64,000 nt of DNA. Origin: Acanthococcus lagerstroemiae. Taxonomy: Eukaryota > Arthropoda > Insecta > Hemiptera > Eriococcidae. The position numbers and the translations under genes are program-made. The stretch covers positions 36,105,574-36,169,573 of the forward strand of contig CM063114.1 in assembly GCA_031841125.1 (NCBI GenBank). Direction: 5' to 3'. Positions 37,640 through 49,334 of the stretch are shown here, one piece after another; the stretch's first letter is position 1, and each line of letters begins with the position of its first letter. The notes beneath the pieces were generated by a model. That model had not been told where the DNA came from. It saw nothing but the letters and a program-made list of their open reading frames with translations, and ran no database searches.

Positions 37640-38110
37640 GGGGGCTACCAGAATTATGTGACCATTTATTTTGTCCATAAGAGGTCCCAGCAAAATCATG
37701 TGACCTTTTTAAAACCATGTGAACGTTTTATTTAAAGAGGGCTATCACACTTGGGTGATTGTCTAACCTTTATCTTAGATCTTCCAACATGTTCAGAAGT
37801 TTTTTTTTCGCAAGTGGAACATGAGGGATACCCTCAAAATTACCCGACCTATTTTTTGGCCTGTAAGGAACTTTAGAAAAATCGTGGGATATTTTTGAGT
37901 CGTCTCACCGTTATCAAATCGTGCGACCTTTTTCGCATATGCGTGGCCCCAGCAAAATTGTCTGACCTTTTTTTTTTTTTGGGAGCCCTATCCGAGTTTG
38001 CCCATAAAAGGCTTCAAAAAAATCGTCTGACTTTTTTGGTGGGCATCACCAGAACCATGCGATCTTTGTTTGTTGTACTTAAGAGGCTCCAGTAAAATAG
38101 TCGAAATAAT
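37640..38110 (+). repeat. Degenerate tandem repeat with AAATCGTGTGACCTTTTT-like core
   Basis: Variants of the core occur near 37653, 37695, 37915, 37956, 38019 and 38054, separated by GGGGGCTACC- and CCATAAGAGG-like spacers. Period is irregular. No coding frame. Confidence 0.5.
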
Positions 38111-38344
38111 AAAAATGCTGAAAAACTTCTCTCCGTACGGGGTATGTTGAATTTTGTTGCTCAGAAGGACAATTTTGAACCCCTATTTTTTGACATTTCT
38201 GGATTAAATATGGAAAAAGGACACAAGACAATTTGTATAGAAAATCTGGGGTAGAAGTATGTTTATTTGAAAACATTTTGATTGCGTTCTCTGGTATACT
38301 CGAAACTTTTGAAAACAAAAAAATATTTTGAGGGGATGTGAACA

Positions 38345-38500
38345 AAAATTAGCAGAAAGGATAGAGATGGGGACTTTTAATATGTTAGTTAGGACACCAT
38401 CCTCACCAATTTTTAGTAAACTCCCCTTGTTACCCCTTTTTTTTTCACAAAACCCATTCTTTCTCAAAATACCTAGTTGTAGATCTAAATTACACCAAAC
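38345..38500 (+). repeat. Dispersed repeat, second copy of 636-760
   Basis: TTAGTTAGGACACCA and AGTAAACTCCCCTTG, followed by a T-rich block, match the order at 636-760. Confidence 0.55.
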
Positions 38501-40377
38501 CACTCTGTTATTGGAAAATTCAGAACCAAAATTGTGATAGTCTATACATAGATCTGTGTTACCCAGAGTGTTTCATGAATTGGTCCTAAATGGTCCCCCC
38601 TACTTTTTTTAAATTGGAAATTCAGATCAAGATGGGACCAACAGTCATCTTCACGAACTCACGTCCAATTCATTTCAATATGAAAAAATGTTCCCTTTTT
38701 ACAAAGAGGTTCCAAAAAATGCCTCCAACTTTCGAATTTTGAATGGAAAAATAACAACAAAAACATTGAAACTGGGGTATTTTGAGATGCTGACGCTTAA
38801 ACTCGACTGTGTTTTTCTTGTGAGGGACCAGTCTGAATTCCCCGAGAAAATTGAACAGGATATCGGAATAGGAATTTTCTAGGTCGCCAAGTTCGAAAAT
38901 TTCATCACATTTTTGATCTTATTCTGATTTAGGTCCCAACATCTAAATTCCAGACTTTTCTCATTTTTGGCGCCCATTTTCACGTATTTGTCAATTTTCA
39001 CTCATGTTGCGAAATATCCGTCGATTTTTCACAGTTTTGCTGATTTTTCAACTATTTAAACTACAAAACTGACGCAATTTTTCAGAGACAAGTCTGCGTG
39101 AAACCACTATCGAAAAAGCATAATTCTTAGCATTTATTAATTATATCGTAGTATTTCATTAGAAATCTGGAGAATGAGAGAATGAAAGCCAACGTCAGTG
39201 CATCAAACGATGCTTAATTTTCCCTTCAAAATTATATCCATATTGTGCCGGAATATTTTAGCATATTACCCAATTTTTGGGTACATTTTGGCATATTTGG
39301 GCAAAAAATTGAGCATCAATATGCGCACACCTCACGTGGTTTTGGAGCATGAAAATCTTAGCCCTATTAGCATAATATGTCATGATGGTTTCTGATATTT
39401 CTAAATGGAGACAGTGTTCGAGGGGGGAGGGTGTCTGATCTTGACCAAAGGGGGACAAGGTGTTCAGGGATGTTAAAATTTAAAAAGCCACTATTTAACA
39501 AAGTCTCGAAAAGGGGACCTTCGACACCCCTACCCCCGCCCCCTATTATGGCTACGTCACTGAATAGATGTGACAATTAGAAACAACTAAGTGTTTGTTG
39601 AAAGTATGAAGATTAAATGTTCCTTTTCATTTTCTTTTCCTAGACTTTTGCGTTGGTAGGTTTTTTCCCTTTGCAGCCTATGCATGAACCTTTTTGTTTT
39701 TGTATCAACGTTAGCCTAGTGTTCCAACCGGTGATCGCTGCAATATGTGATCATGAAATTGTATGATGGTTGACCTTCTACGTATTACAGTTTGGTTATT
39801 GAGGGATCATTTTTCATTTTCATCGTATTTCTTTTCTTTAGTTTCTTCCAGTTCTAGTTTTCCAGTTACTTCATTAGAGCGTATATATGGATGCTGTTGG
39901 CACATTACGTGATTTTGAAACTTTGTGATTTACTATTTCCGTGTTTTCTATGCAAAAACCCTCTTGCAATGAGCGTATTTCTCGCATTTAAAATTCCAAA
40001 AATGGAGACACCTGACATATTTCAGTCCACCTGTGGGTGGAGGGCCAATGTTTTCATCCTGGAATAAACTAGACCTTAGTCCTTGAAGATACCAGTTTGT
40101 GCGGTCTTGCTGCGACTCAGCAGTTTAAAAAAAAGTAGGGGGACCAATTCGTGAAACATCCTCTGTACCTCAAAATGGTATCTTGTTGAGAGAACGAAAT
40201 CTAAACAAGATCAAATAATGTTGCTTTCAATTATGATAATCAGATGAAGTGATAACAGGTACAGCAGACAGACACTCCAGCATGTAGTTACACAACAACC
40301 AGGAGAGTTCGGCATGCCCGATGACGGTTCTTATAGTAATAGTGCGCGCTTTATGAGCTAATGCGCGCCATGTGTAA
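38501..40377. other. Intron 1, possible hAT remnants only
   Basis: About 39220-39365 (TTTTAGCATATTACCC, CAATATGCGCAC) weakly resembles the interior of the MITE at 27373-28025. GGCTACGTCACTG at about 39549-39561 looks like a hAT terminus without a convincing partner. No exon recognised. Confidence 0.35.
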
Positions 40378-40401
40378 TTAAGGTTTGGAGGGCAAAAGAA
40401 A

Positions 40402-40822
40402 GTGAACTGCCGGCCGAGAATATACGAATATGTGACTCTGATGGTTCAGTTTAGATCGGTCATTACCAGTGATTACAAAAATCCGGCCGATTTATACGAA
40501 AAGAACGTTGGCGAGGGAAATTACGAAAATATATGGCAGATACCGGCTATACCTAGACAGAGTATTAATTTGCATTTTTTATTCAATTTTTTTCTTCTTC
40601 CATTTTAAGACACGTTTTTAGCTCGCCTTAACGTATTCTGGATGGACATGGGTAGACTTTCTGCAGAGTAACAACTGGATACAGACCCGTATATCGTCGA
40701 GCAAATACATGGAGGCGTTGTCCACTCCTTTTGCCGACGGTTTGCTCAGCGGGAGATTTTATTTGTCAAATTCAGGCACAGAAATCGAACCGAAATCAGA
40801 CGCCGATATAATGGGAGAGTAA
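40402..40822 (+). other. Unrecognised coding-like segments on the strand opposite FAR
   Basis: Two stretches look more protein-like than the surroundings. In 40450-40560 the frame reads FRSVITSDYKNPADLYEKNV and then NIWQIPAIPRQ. In 40622-40819 it reads LALTYSGWTWVDFLQSNNW and so on for 66 codons to GRFYLSNSGTEIEPKSD, with TTTTTAG directly before it and GAGA|GTAACC at the end. No start codon, good donor for the first block or known family was found, and phases do not join cleanly. This may be exons or a remnant of a nested gene, or chance. Base composition is richer in G and C than the flanks. Confidence 0.22.
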
Positions 40823-41554
40823 CCCTTTCCAGAGAAAATTTTTTTAATTGAACATCCTTCGAAAATAAGCAGTCAGTAGAAAAGTAGAGCAGCCCTTCAA
40901 ACAGGCCTGCAAGAGTCTTGAAGTGAGAGGAACCTTCGTCTCACAGAATAGCAAAAATGTTCCCTGAAGTCTTGAAAAATCTTGAGAAATCTTACACAAG
41001 TGAAGTCTTGAACGGGTCTTGAAGAATATTAGCCAATTTCACACCAGTTTTACACAGTTTTTAACAAGTCTCAGTTTTCTGATAACAAACGGGATTCCGC
41101 TGAGAATTGTAGATAGTTCAGGATTTCTTGAATAACATCTCAAACATCCCATCTTTTACCACTTATGCTATTTTTTAAAGGGGGGCAGGAGCTAGAGCTT
41201 CCTAGAATTTTTCCTTGAAAAATTTCAAACAGTATCGTTGAAAAATGTTGCAAACAAATTTGTTCTTCTCTAAATTTTTTATAAAAAATAGTCACGCGCA
41301 TTTCTTTGTTCATCTTCTTCCTAACCTGTCCAAGCGGGGGTTGTCACAAACCAGTTTTCAGACTATATTTTAATACACTCCTTATTGGGGGGGGGGAGTC
41401 ATTCTTGACCTATTTTCTCTCTTGACAGAGGGGAAGGAATGGTTTATTCCCCTCCCCGTGCCCTCAGGAACCACAGATGATAGTTTTGCATTTAACTGTT
41501 TTTCAGATTTTTAGCCAGAATTTTTTATACACTTTTTGAGCTGTAAAAAAAACT
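40823..41554. other. Intron 1, low-complexity
   Basis: GTCTTGAA words recur near 40915-41030, and a G-run lies near 41388-41397. Nothing else recognised. Confidence 0.4.
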
Positions 41555-41800
41555 AAATTGGAAATCGTGACATCGTTTGTAAATTTTATTATTAGGACCT
41601 GCTGAATTCAATCTTGACATTATTTTCCCCCTGGGGCAGGGGCAGATCAAATGCAATATGTATGTCTACTCTTGGGTTTTCAAGGCCGCCGAATTAATTT
41701 TCGGTACTATTTTCGTCCTCAAATTGAAATTGTGGCACTTGGAGGAGAGGATATAAGGAAGTGAAGTACGATTTACCTATAGGTCCTGATGCCATATTCG
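41555..41800 (-). repeat. Satellite family A, minus orientation (left side of locus 3)
   Basis: On the minus strand it contains CACAATTTCAATTTGAGG, AATTAATTCGGCGGCCTTGA and ATATTGCATTTGA, the order of family A monomers. The plus-oriented array lies 1.4 kb to the right. Confidence 0.55.
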
Positions 41801-42025
41801 TGAGGTTGCTTAATCCAGTTTAAATTGCATTCTAGTTTGGAATCAATGCATTTGCTACCGAGATAACTATTGAACACTTTTCTTGGAAATTTACACATAA
41901 ATACGAGGAAACACCTCCGCCAAAAAGTTATACACGTTGATTTGAATTCCTAAACTACGAGTAGGTTACAAGTACAGATAATTCATAGCACAACTGAATC
42001 CAAAAAATGAATATATCAATCCATG

Positions 42026-42696
42026 AATTGAAGAGCTCCTTTCCAAAGTGGGTCAAGTCAAAAAATGTGATTATTCAGTAAATGAAAAACACGTTGGGAC
42101 TCCCCCCTCTGAAGCAGTGTTTTTGGAAACAAGTGAAATGTATTGTGGAGTCGTGTACCAAAATGTGTTGAAAATTTCGCTTTTGAAAATTTTTAATTCC
42201 GAGAGCTATAAGACTTCAAAGTTGACAAGGTCATGACTTAAGCCACTTCGGAAGAGCAAATAAATGTGTTCAAGGACGCTGAAACTCAGGTTTGCAGCCT
42301 AAATGAAATCGAATTTTCACCACTGTTGTACGTAATATAATGCATATTGTTGAAAACCACTTTGAAACATTTTTTCCTGCCGCCGTTTGCACGATTAATC
42401 AGCATTTTTTAATTGCATGTACTGAAATTTCAGTATTTCTACATGGACTTTGCGGCTTGGAAAAATCGTTAAAAACTGGATCGCGGAGTGTTATCATTTT
42501 GGAAGCCAAAAGTAGTTTGACTTAAGCCACTTTGGAAGAAAACTATTTTTTAAATCGTTGGTAACACTGCAAAAAAGGAGTTGGTAGGTCGGGATACTTA
42601 CTTTCTGTAGCTACCACTTCACACTACTAGATGACGTATCAAACTCATTTTTGTCAAAAATTGACTTAACCCACTTTGGAAAAGAACTCTTCAATT
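42026..42696. mobile_element. TIR element (671 bp) with ~34-bp inverted ends
   Basis: The left end AATTGAAGAGCTCCTTTCC continues to GGGTCAAGTC. The inverted right end AATTGAAGAGTTCTTTTCC continues to GGGTTAAGTC. There are three differences in 34 bases, all C/T. Two further copies of a GACTTAAGCCACTT(C/T)GGAAGA block lie inside, near 42235 and 42521. The palindromic AATT at each edge hides any target-site duplication. No transposase; a MITE of unassigned superfamily. Confidence 0.75.
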
Positions 42697-42818
42697 GTAG
42701 TTTACCTCTTTACGTTCCCTTCTTTTGGTGCCAGAACTTCATCCTCAGGAATGAATTTGGTACTATTTGATATCCATACAAAAAAGAGACCCAATTCGTT
42801 TAGAAATTTTAAGAAAAA

Positions 42819-43155
42819 AGTATCTGAAATCAAAGATACCATCCAGGTAATCCGTAATTTGTAATGGGACTGGGCGGAACATGTAGCAAGATACTATGGA
42901 AGGATAGGGATTCCGAGCCACCTTCTGGCACCTAAAACATGAAACAAGAAAAATAGGAAAACGAAAAACTAGGTGGAAAGATGAAACAGATTTATTTTTA
43001 AAATAAAAACTATTCCAACAAATATCCCAAAACAGAACAGAACAGGAAAGGCTGAGGGACACCTTTGCCCAACATGGGCTGGGGTCTCACTCGGTTGCTA
43101 AGGTCGCTACGAAATGATTACCCAGTAAAGGTCTATTGATTAATTGATTGATTAA
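42819..43155 (+). mobile_element. LINE 3' fragment (RTE-like C-terminus and tail)
   Basis: In the plus frames it reads a WAEHVAR-like block, then KRKTKN*V in the position of the GRPxTRWxDE block, then RDTFAQHGLGSHSV near the end. These are decayed versions of the C-terminal blocks seen at 1800-2090. It closes with ATTGATTAATTGATTGATTA, a short-repeat tail typical of such LINEs. Stops and frameshifts abound. It abuts the satellite array that starts at about 43160. Confidence 0.6.
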
Positions 43156-43159
43156 ATCC

Positions 43160-43935
43160 ATTTTACATAACTTGATAGGTTCATTTTCCAGCCCCTCCCC
43201 CAACCTCATGTGCCACAGTTTTGAAGTGAGAGAGAAAGTCATGCCGGAATTGAATTCAGCAATCCTGAAAACCTGCTATTTGATGTCCATGTTGCATTTC
43301 TCAACAAAATGATTTTTAGCCCCCCCTCGCTCCCAGGTGCCACAGTTTTGAAGTTAGGAAGCCCACAATGCCGGAATTTAATTCAGCGACCCTGAAAGCC
43401 TGCTATTTGATGTCCATGTTGCATTTCAGCAAAATGTCTTCCTGCCCTGTCTCCCCGCCTCTGGTAACATAATTTTGAAGTGAGAGGAAAAGTAATATCG
43501 ATATTGAATTCAGTGACCTTGAAAATTTATTATTTGATACCGTGGTTGTATTTCTCAAGAAAGTCATTTTCCAGCTCTCCCTACCTTCAGGTGCCATAGT
43601 TTTGAAGTGAGGGAGAAAGTAAGGTCGGAATTGAATTCAGCGACCCGAGAAATCTATTATTTGATATCCATATTACATTTCTCAACAAAATGATTTTTCA
43701 GCCCTTCCCGCTCCCAGGTACCACAGTTTTGAAGTTAGGGTGCCAGTAATGCTGGAACTGAATTCAGCGATCCTGAAAACCTACTATTTGATGTCCATGT
43801 TGTATTTCTCAGCAAAATAATTTTCCTGCCCTTTCTCCCCGCCCTCCTGGTAACCTAATTTTGAAGTGAGGGGAAAAGTAATATCGATATTGAATTCAGT
43901 GACCTTAAAAATTTTCTGCTACAGATGTGTCAAGT
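43160..43935 (+). repeat. Satellite family A array, 127-bp monomers in a three-monomer higher-order repeat
   Basis: ATTCAG occurs at 43254, 43381, 43508, 43635, 43761 and 43894 (steps 127, 127, 127, 126, 133). Monomers every third step are more alike than neighbours. The units around 43508 and 43894 share AAAAGTAATATCGATATTGA and CATAATTTT/CCTAATTTT, while those around 43381 and 43761 share TTGAAGTTAGG. The order is therefore C-A-B-C-A-B. Each unit has CTCCCAGGTGCCACAGTTTT or a variant. Confidence 0.85.
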
Positions 43936-45419
43936 TGCACATTTTCTTCAAAAAATGCAGGGTACGTTCAACTAGCATTCAAATTAAGTTGTCCTCTGAA
44001 AATTGATCGCACTGCATGGCTCATCGAATCAACGAACGGAATGTTTCGATAATTTTTTTTTATGTTTCGAGATAATTAGATGTTTTGGATCCGCAGTTCC
44101 GCACCAACACTAAATTGGAGAGGATCCTTCAACTAACCATTCGCTCAGGAAGTACACCGGCGAAGGTTACTCGCGATGAATATTTTAAAATTGCATTATT
44201 GTTCGGAATGAACTACGATAACCCAATTTGAATAAATTTCCACTCGAATCGTTTCACGAGTCTTGTTTTTGGTAAATATCAAGATGGATTTACTCGATTA
44301 TGCAGGCAATGACGGTAAACAAAGTGCTTAATGTGGTATCGTATCTTGCGGTTTTTTGATGACGATGGAGATCATTAACGCTGCCGTCACCTTAAATTAC
44401 GTACATCTGGAGGAATACTGTACCTACATTTTGTGGTTTTAGATGCCAGACAAGAATCCATAGTTATGCTTTTGAGTCAACCGCATTGTAGAGAAAGAAG
44501 GTACTAATTAGCTAGTTAGTTGAGACGGACCCTGCTATTGCAACGATGCAGAATGTAGTACTTTCGGAATCAAGAGCTCCATATCCATTTCTGAAGGGTA
44601 AGAATGCTAATAGTAAAGAGCGCAAAAATATTGATGGTGCTCTCGATTCGGAAGATTCACTTCTGTATGTGGTTTGAAAAAAGCATTTTCACCTCATCGC
44701 CTTGATGAGGGAAAGGATGATAATTAGACTAAGGAAGTAAATCAAAGACGTATGTATATTGATTTGAACAAAGGTATAATGTGTTGGGACCTTCTTTTCC
44801 TTTTCAGGAAAACGAATAGCCAAAAGCTAATAACTGATAACTAGCTGCCAGTTCCTGCTCATAATACATGCACTAATAATATTTATAACTTTTCGTTGTA
44901 AAAATGTGCGTTAAGGTGGTCGTAGGGCGTACCCAAAAATTTCAGCAGGGGAGAAAAAGGAATTCGATGAAAATATAGGGGGAAAAGATCATGCGCAAAT
45001 ATGACGAATGAAAAACTTTTGAAAATGGGAAGGCGTGTACTAAAAAATGCTCCTTGCTTCAAGTTGTAACTCGCAGCCGGTCCCTTTTTTGTTCCGTCCA
45101 CAGCAGTCTTCCCTGGAAACTCCGAGATTTTCCCCGGTTCTAGTAAAATGAAATTATCTCTGTAAGGTTTCAGTTCCAATGGATAAGAGGAGTACTTGCC
45201 AACTGCCCCCTCCTTTTCAGTATAGGAAAATTCATACAGTTCTTCTTACCTACCGCAGTGTTTCTTTCCTCGTGTAATATAACACTAATAATGTTCATTT
45301 ACAAGTTTTGGATTGAAGTTGTTTCGATACTCTTTGAATCTTTCTTGAAGTTCTGGGTCAATAGGCTGAGAAAAGAGCTGAAGAAAGAGCTCAAAAATAT
45401 GTAACCAATTTTCTCGATA
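43936..45419. other. Intron 1, nothing recognised
   Basis: No exon, RNA gene or TE protein that I can support. Confidence 0.4.
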
Positions 45420-46480
45420 CTAGATTTGACTTACAGGTCTTTAAGGTCATCGAATCCTTTTCTTGAGGTTTTCGCTGGTCTTGACCTACTGGATGCCACT
45501 ACAGAGTGCTTTAAGCCCATTCAGACTGTTTTTTTAGATGTGGTTTTCAATGTTACTGAATCTTGTTGTGAGATTAGTTTTAGATTTATTAAAGATTTAA
45601 TCCTAGGATTGGATTTATCGACCTTGAAAACCAATAGTTCGATCGCCTTCTCCAAAAATTACTCGAATTATATTCCAAACATTTCTAGTGACACCAATGG
45701 GAGGGGGTAGGAGAGTCGAATACAAATTCTCAATATCGGATCCACAATCCTTCAAAATCCATTAGGCTATTATCTCAAAAAAATAACGCGAGTGGGGTTT
45801 CATAGCTCTTCCAGGGGATCCCAAAAATCAAAAATTAACCTCAAAGTCTAATTCAGTAACCTTTGAAAGCCTATAAATAGAATCCCTTTTTGAAAAAATT
45901 GTCCGAGCCCCTTACTTCACTTCCCCCGTCTCTTTCTCAGTATGAAACAAAAATAAGAATTTTCTTCTTTTTATGTTGATCGTAAAGACATTTGAAGGAG
46001 AAACGAAAATAAGGACCTGTTTCCTTATTAACTTATTACTTGAGATAAAATTTAAAAAGTAAACTGTACAAATTAGAATGTTTTCAAAATCAAAATTGAA
46101 TCCCAAGTTTTGATTCAACGAATTTGAAAACCTGCCGGAATTATATTCTAGCCGTTAACGCTGGAATCAGGGGAGAGAAATCAAAAACGAAAACCAATCT
46201 GAAGATCGAATCAGCTGGCATTAGAGTTTCAGCCTCCTCCAGTTTCACCTCATAAGGTTAAAATCAAAAGCTAACACCAACATTTGATTCAGTAACCTTG
46301 AAAAATCTGTTAATGGAATTCCGTATCCAAAAAATTTGTTCATTTTCGTGTCCCTTCTCAATTCTCTCCCCTTCTGGGACAAAAGCAAGACCTTCTTATG
46401 TTGAGCATGATCCAGAATTGGGTGAAGAGATAAAAATGAAAATCTGTTTTTCTTGTTAACCTACGAGTATTATTTGAGAC
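45420..46480 (+). repeat. Highly degenerate family A-like tracts
   Basis: Scattered blocks such as TCGACCTTGAAAACCAATAG (45619), GTAACCTTTGAAAGCCTATA (about 45860), GAATTTGAAAACCTGCCGGA (about 46119) and CAGTAACCTTGAAAAATCTG (about 46291) recur in plus orientation. The spacing is 170-260 bases, consistent with an old array. Confidence 0.45.
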
Positions 46481-48419
46481 AGAGTCCAAGGAAAACTAGG
46501 CGAGTGAGAGAACAAAAAAAAAAAAAGTGAAATATTTTCTTATTTTCATTGTTTATCAGAATTATTTAAAGCAAAATTTGTGACAGAATTTGAAGTGGAT
46601 TTTTCTTTTGAGGAAATTGAAATTATTTTTTGGAAGTACTGAATCAAAATGTAGGTTACAGAAGTTTTTTTTTCTCCTTGTTAAGATTTGTATCAGAATT
46701 CACACAACACTTTCCAGGTTGCGAACGAAGACAGTGGTAACTAAAATGCTTTCTTTGTTGGTTAATTAGTCAAAATGGGTAGATAAAATCAAAACAAATA
46801 ATACAATAATACTTTTTCTTTTTTATGAAACAAAGACTGAGAAAGACTTTCTATTTCCGTCTTGTTAACCACATCTAAAAGAAATTTCAACTCTGATTTT
46901 TATTAAAATTTTATTTTGTAGTTTCGCTTGCCAATCAAAATTTGGAACACATGTCACTGCATTGATATTTTTTATTGTTTCGACTTTTCCACGTGTAGGC
47001 ATTCCGCCGACTGAGACTACAATGTTGCAAATTAATTTCGGACAGCCTTCGTCTGTTCTCTTACACGTCCTTGGTTTCTTAAAATCCGTTGTGTAGTATA
47101 TGGAATGAATTCCGCAAATTCACAAAACTTAAATAGTACGTATTAAATTTAGTATTATAAAATATTAATTAATTAAAACCTGATGAATTAGCATAAATAA
47201 ATATTAACTAATAATTTAGAAGCGAATAAAAATTACATTGAAGTCTGGGCGACTATTCCTCTAACCAACTTCGAACAAAAAGTACAATCGCACTTGGACG
47301 CTGTTAGGAGTAAGGGAACCAGCCAGCAAAAGCTGTTTTTTGAGAACACGTGATTCGAAGTTCAAGAGCCATATAGAAACTATATGCCATAGCGTTTACT
47401 GGTAAGTTTTGATCAAAGTGAGTACACATTTTTGAATCGGGAGCCCAATTCTGAAAAATTCTACTTTTTACACTCTTTCCAACGATACTAATAACTCATT
47501 TTGTTTACAAAAATGTCAGTTGGTTCACGCCGATCCTAATTTCAGCAAGAATCTTACGCAATATTACAAACCTCATAAAATGAACTACTTTCATCGATTC
47601 CTTACGTTGATACCTCGAGTCACTTTTGCTGAGACTGTAAGCACGATGTAAAACCATCTTCCTATCTGTTTCTTTTACACACGGTTACGTTCACTTTTAC
47701 ATTTAAAACCACAAGCGCCACTGTTGGAAGCAAACACGATTCACTCTCGTGTATCTCGAACATGATTGATAAGAAAAAGAGCCAATGGAAGACAAACACA
47801 AACCACTGATGTCACGTGTCGCGTAGAACTATTTTTCCATTGGCTGCGCCGACCCTAAAAAAACGCTAGCTTAATGAGGGAAAGTTTCACGGGAAAACTG
47901 AGAAAATGTGAAAATTTCCTAATATAATTTATAAGAAAATTGATTTTATGAACATCCTGTTGAACCGATTTCCAACTAATTTATTTTCCTGTGGTTATCA
48001 CAACTGCCATCTACTATTACCTACTGGTACCATTTTTCTGTCTATCTCCAGTCGTGAGAAGGAAAAAGAATTAACTGACCATAACTCCTCCCCTTCAAAA
48101 GTAAGAGTATGCAAACATATCTACGTATTGTCGGGGTAGGTTGCCTACTTACCAGCTGGAAGGGGGTCATTGCAAAAGAGACACCCTGTGTATAAAAGTG
48201 TTTTTGTTTGTGTGCTTGTTCGAGGTCGGCGGGTGAGCCGTTAGAGCCGAGGAGGTTCGTGTTTTCTGAATGTGTTCGTATAAACTTTGAAAAGGTTTTA
48301 GGCTAGAAAAATTTCAGTACCCTTATAAGAGAAGAATCACAAAATTTTGCCCCCTCTGGACCTCCTTATTTTTGGAGTGGAGTCCCAGGAGCCAGTAGTA
48401 CTTTCGCAGGAAGGATTTA
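46481..48419. other. Intron 1, nothing firmly recognised
   Basis: A TATAAAAG-containing, promoter-like stretch lies near 48188-48200. AGCCAATGGAA and its inverse lie 55 bases apart near 47780-47847. Neither has a gene next to it. Confidence 0.3.
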
Positions 48420-48424
48420 ATAAT

Positions 48425-48995
48425 TTATGATCTCGCTTTTTTCCTCGCGGGTTCCCTCCAATTTAATTTGGAGTCGAGGTGTATGTCAAAATACTTGGCC
48501 GAGTTCGCCATAGGAATGATCTGGTTGCCCATCACTGTAGGTTCGTAGTTGTGTGGCTGAAGTGTGAAGTTGATTCGGACTGATTTTTGTTCGTTCAGCA
48601 TAATTTTCCACCGCTTGGACCATGCTGCAATTTTTTCTACCGAGTCTTGCAATTGATTGACTGCTGCACTGTACTGCTGATGGGTGGAGAGCATAGCCGT
48701 ATCGTCGGCGAACATGGCCACCGTGGCGTTTAGCAGGATTGGCAGGTCTGCCGTGTGCAGGAGGTAGAGGATGGGGCCGAGTGTACTGCCTTGAGAGACT
48801 CCGGCTTTGATATCACAGCTGATCGAGACGGCGGAGTTGTGCTGTACCATAAATTTACGATTCTCCAGGTATGACTGGATGACTGCACAGTACGTGCTAG
48901 GCAGGAGCTGTTTCAACTTATGGATTAGGCCGTCGTGCCAGACTCGATCAGAGGCCTGATTGACGTCCAGAAAGACCGATGGACAAAACAGCTTT
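48425..48995 (-). mobile_element. Jockey-type LINE reverse transcriptase fragment
   Basis: The minus-strand frame is open from about 48995 down to 48425. Motif A reads SVFLDVNQASDRVWHDGL. Motif B reads AGVSQGSTLGPILYLL, where related elements more often have VPQGS. Motif C is AMFADDTAM with the DD catalytic pair. SVEKIAAWSKRWKIMLNEQK and YFDIHLDSKLNW follow. This series is typical of the Jockey clade of insects. Both ends are missing, including the endonuclease and the C-terminal zinc knuckle. The stretch shown has no stop or frameshift, so it may be a fairly young copy. It lies antisense within the mosaic but in the same direction as FAR. Confidence 0.88.
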
Positions 48996-49095
48996 TGTCC
49001 TCCAGCCGTATTTGTTAAAATTTAATGGTTATAACTGTCTCCTTTCAGAAATTATTAGGGGTTGAAAATCTGAAATTTTCAGAACAGTTTCGAAG

Positions 49096-49326
49096 CAGCG
49101 GCGCTGAGAGCCATTTCGAGCCCCGGGGTAAATTGTTGTAGAGGCTTCTAATCCTTTACTTTACAGTAGCAATGGCGGCATCCAGGTGCGCGCGCACGCA
49201 CGTAACAAAAGCATTTTAAATATTTGCTTCATCTGTTCATATGTAGCTCTGTTTCGCGTATTTGAAGGACCCTGCGGATTTAAAGGGCCCGCGAAGTTCC
49301 CCCTTTCCCCCTTCTCGGCGCCACTG
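49096..49326. mobile_element. hAT-like MITE with 8-bp target-site duplication TTTCGAAG
   Basis: The ends are CAGCGGCGCTGAGA and, inverted, CAGTGGCGCCGAGA. The direct repeat TTTCGAAG is perfect at 49088-49095 and 49327-49334. It is 231 bp with no coding capacity. CAG-type ends plus an 8-bp duplication identify the hAT superfamily. Confidence 0.9.
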
Positions 49327-49334
49327 TTTCGAAG

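Noticed and set aside
39409..39561. hAT element from CAGTGTTCG to ACGTCACTG
   Set aside because: The ends agree poorly beyond CAGTG, and the flanking 8-mers match at only 5 of 8 positions.
47300..47540. TIR element with TTAGGA...GAACCA ends
   Set aside because: Only short discontinuous matches between the two ends and no target-site duplication.
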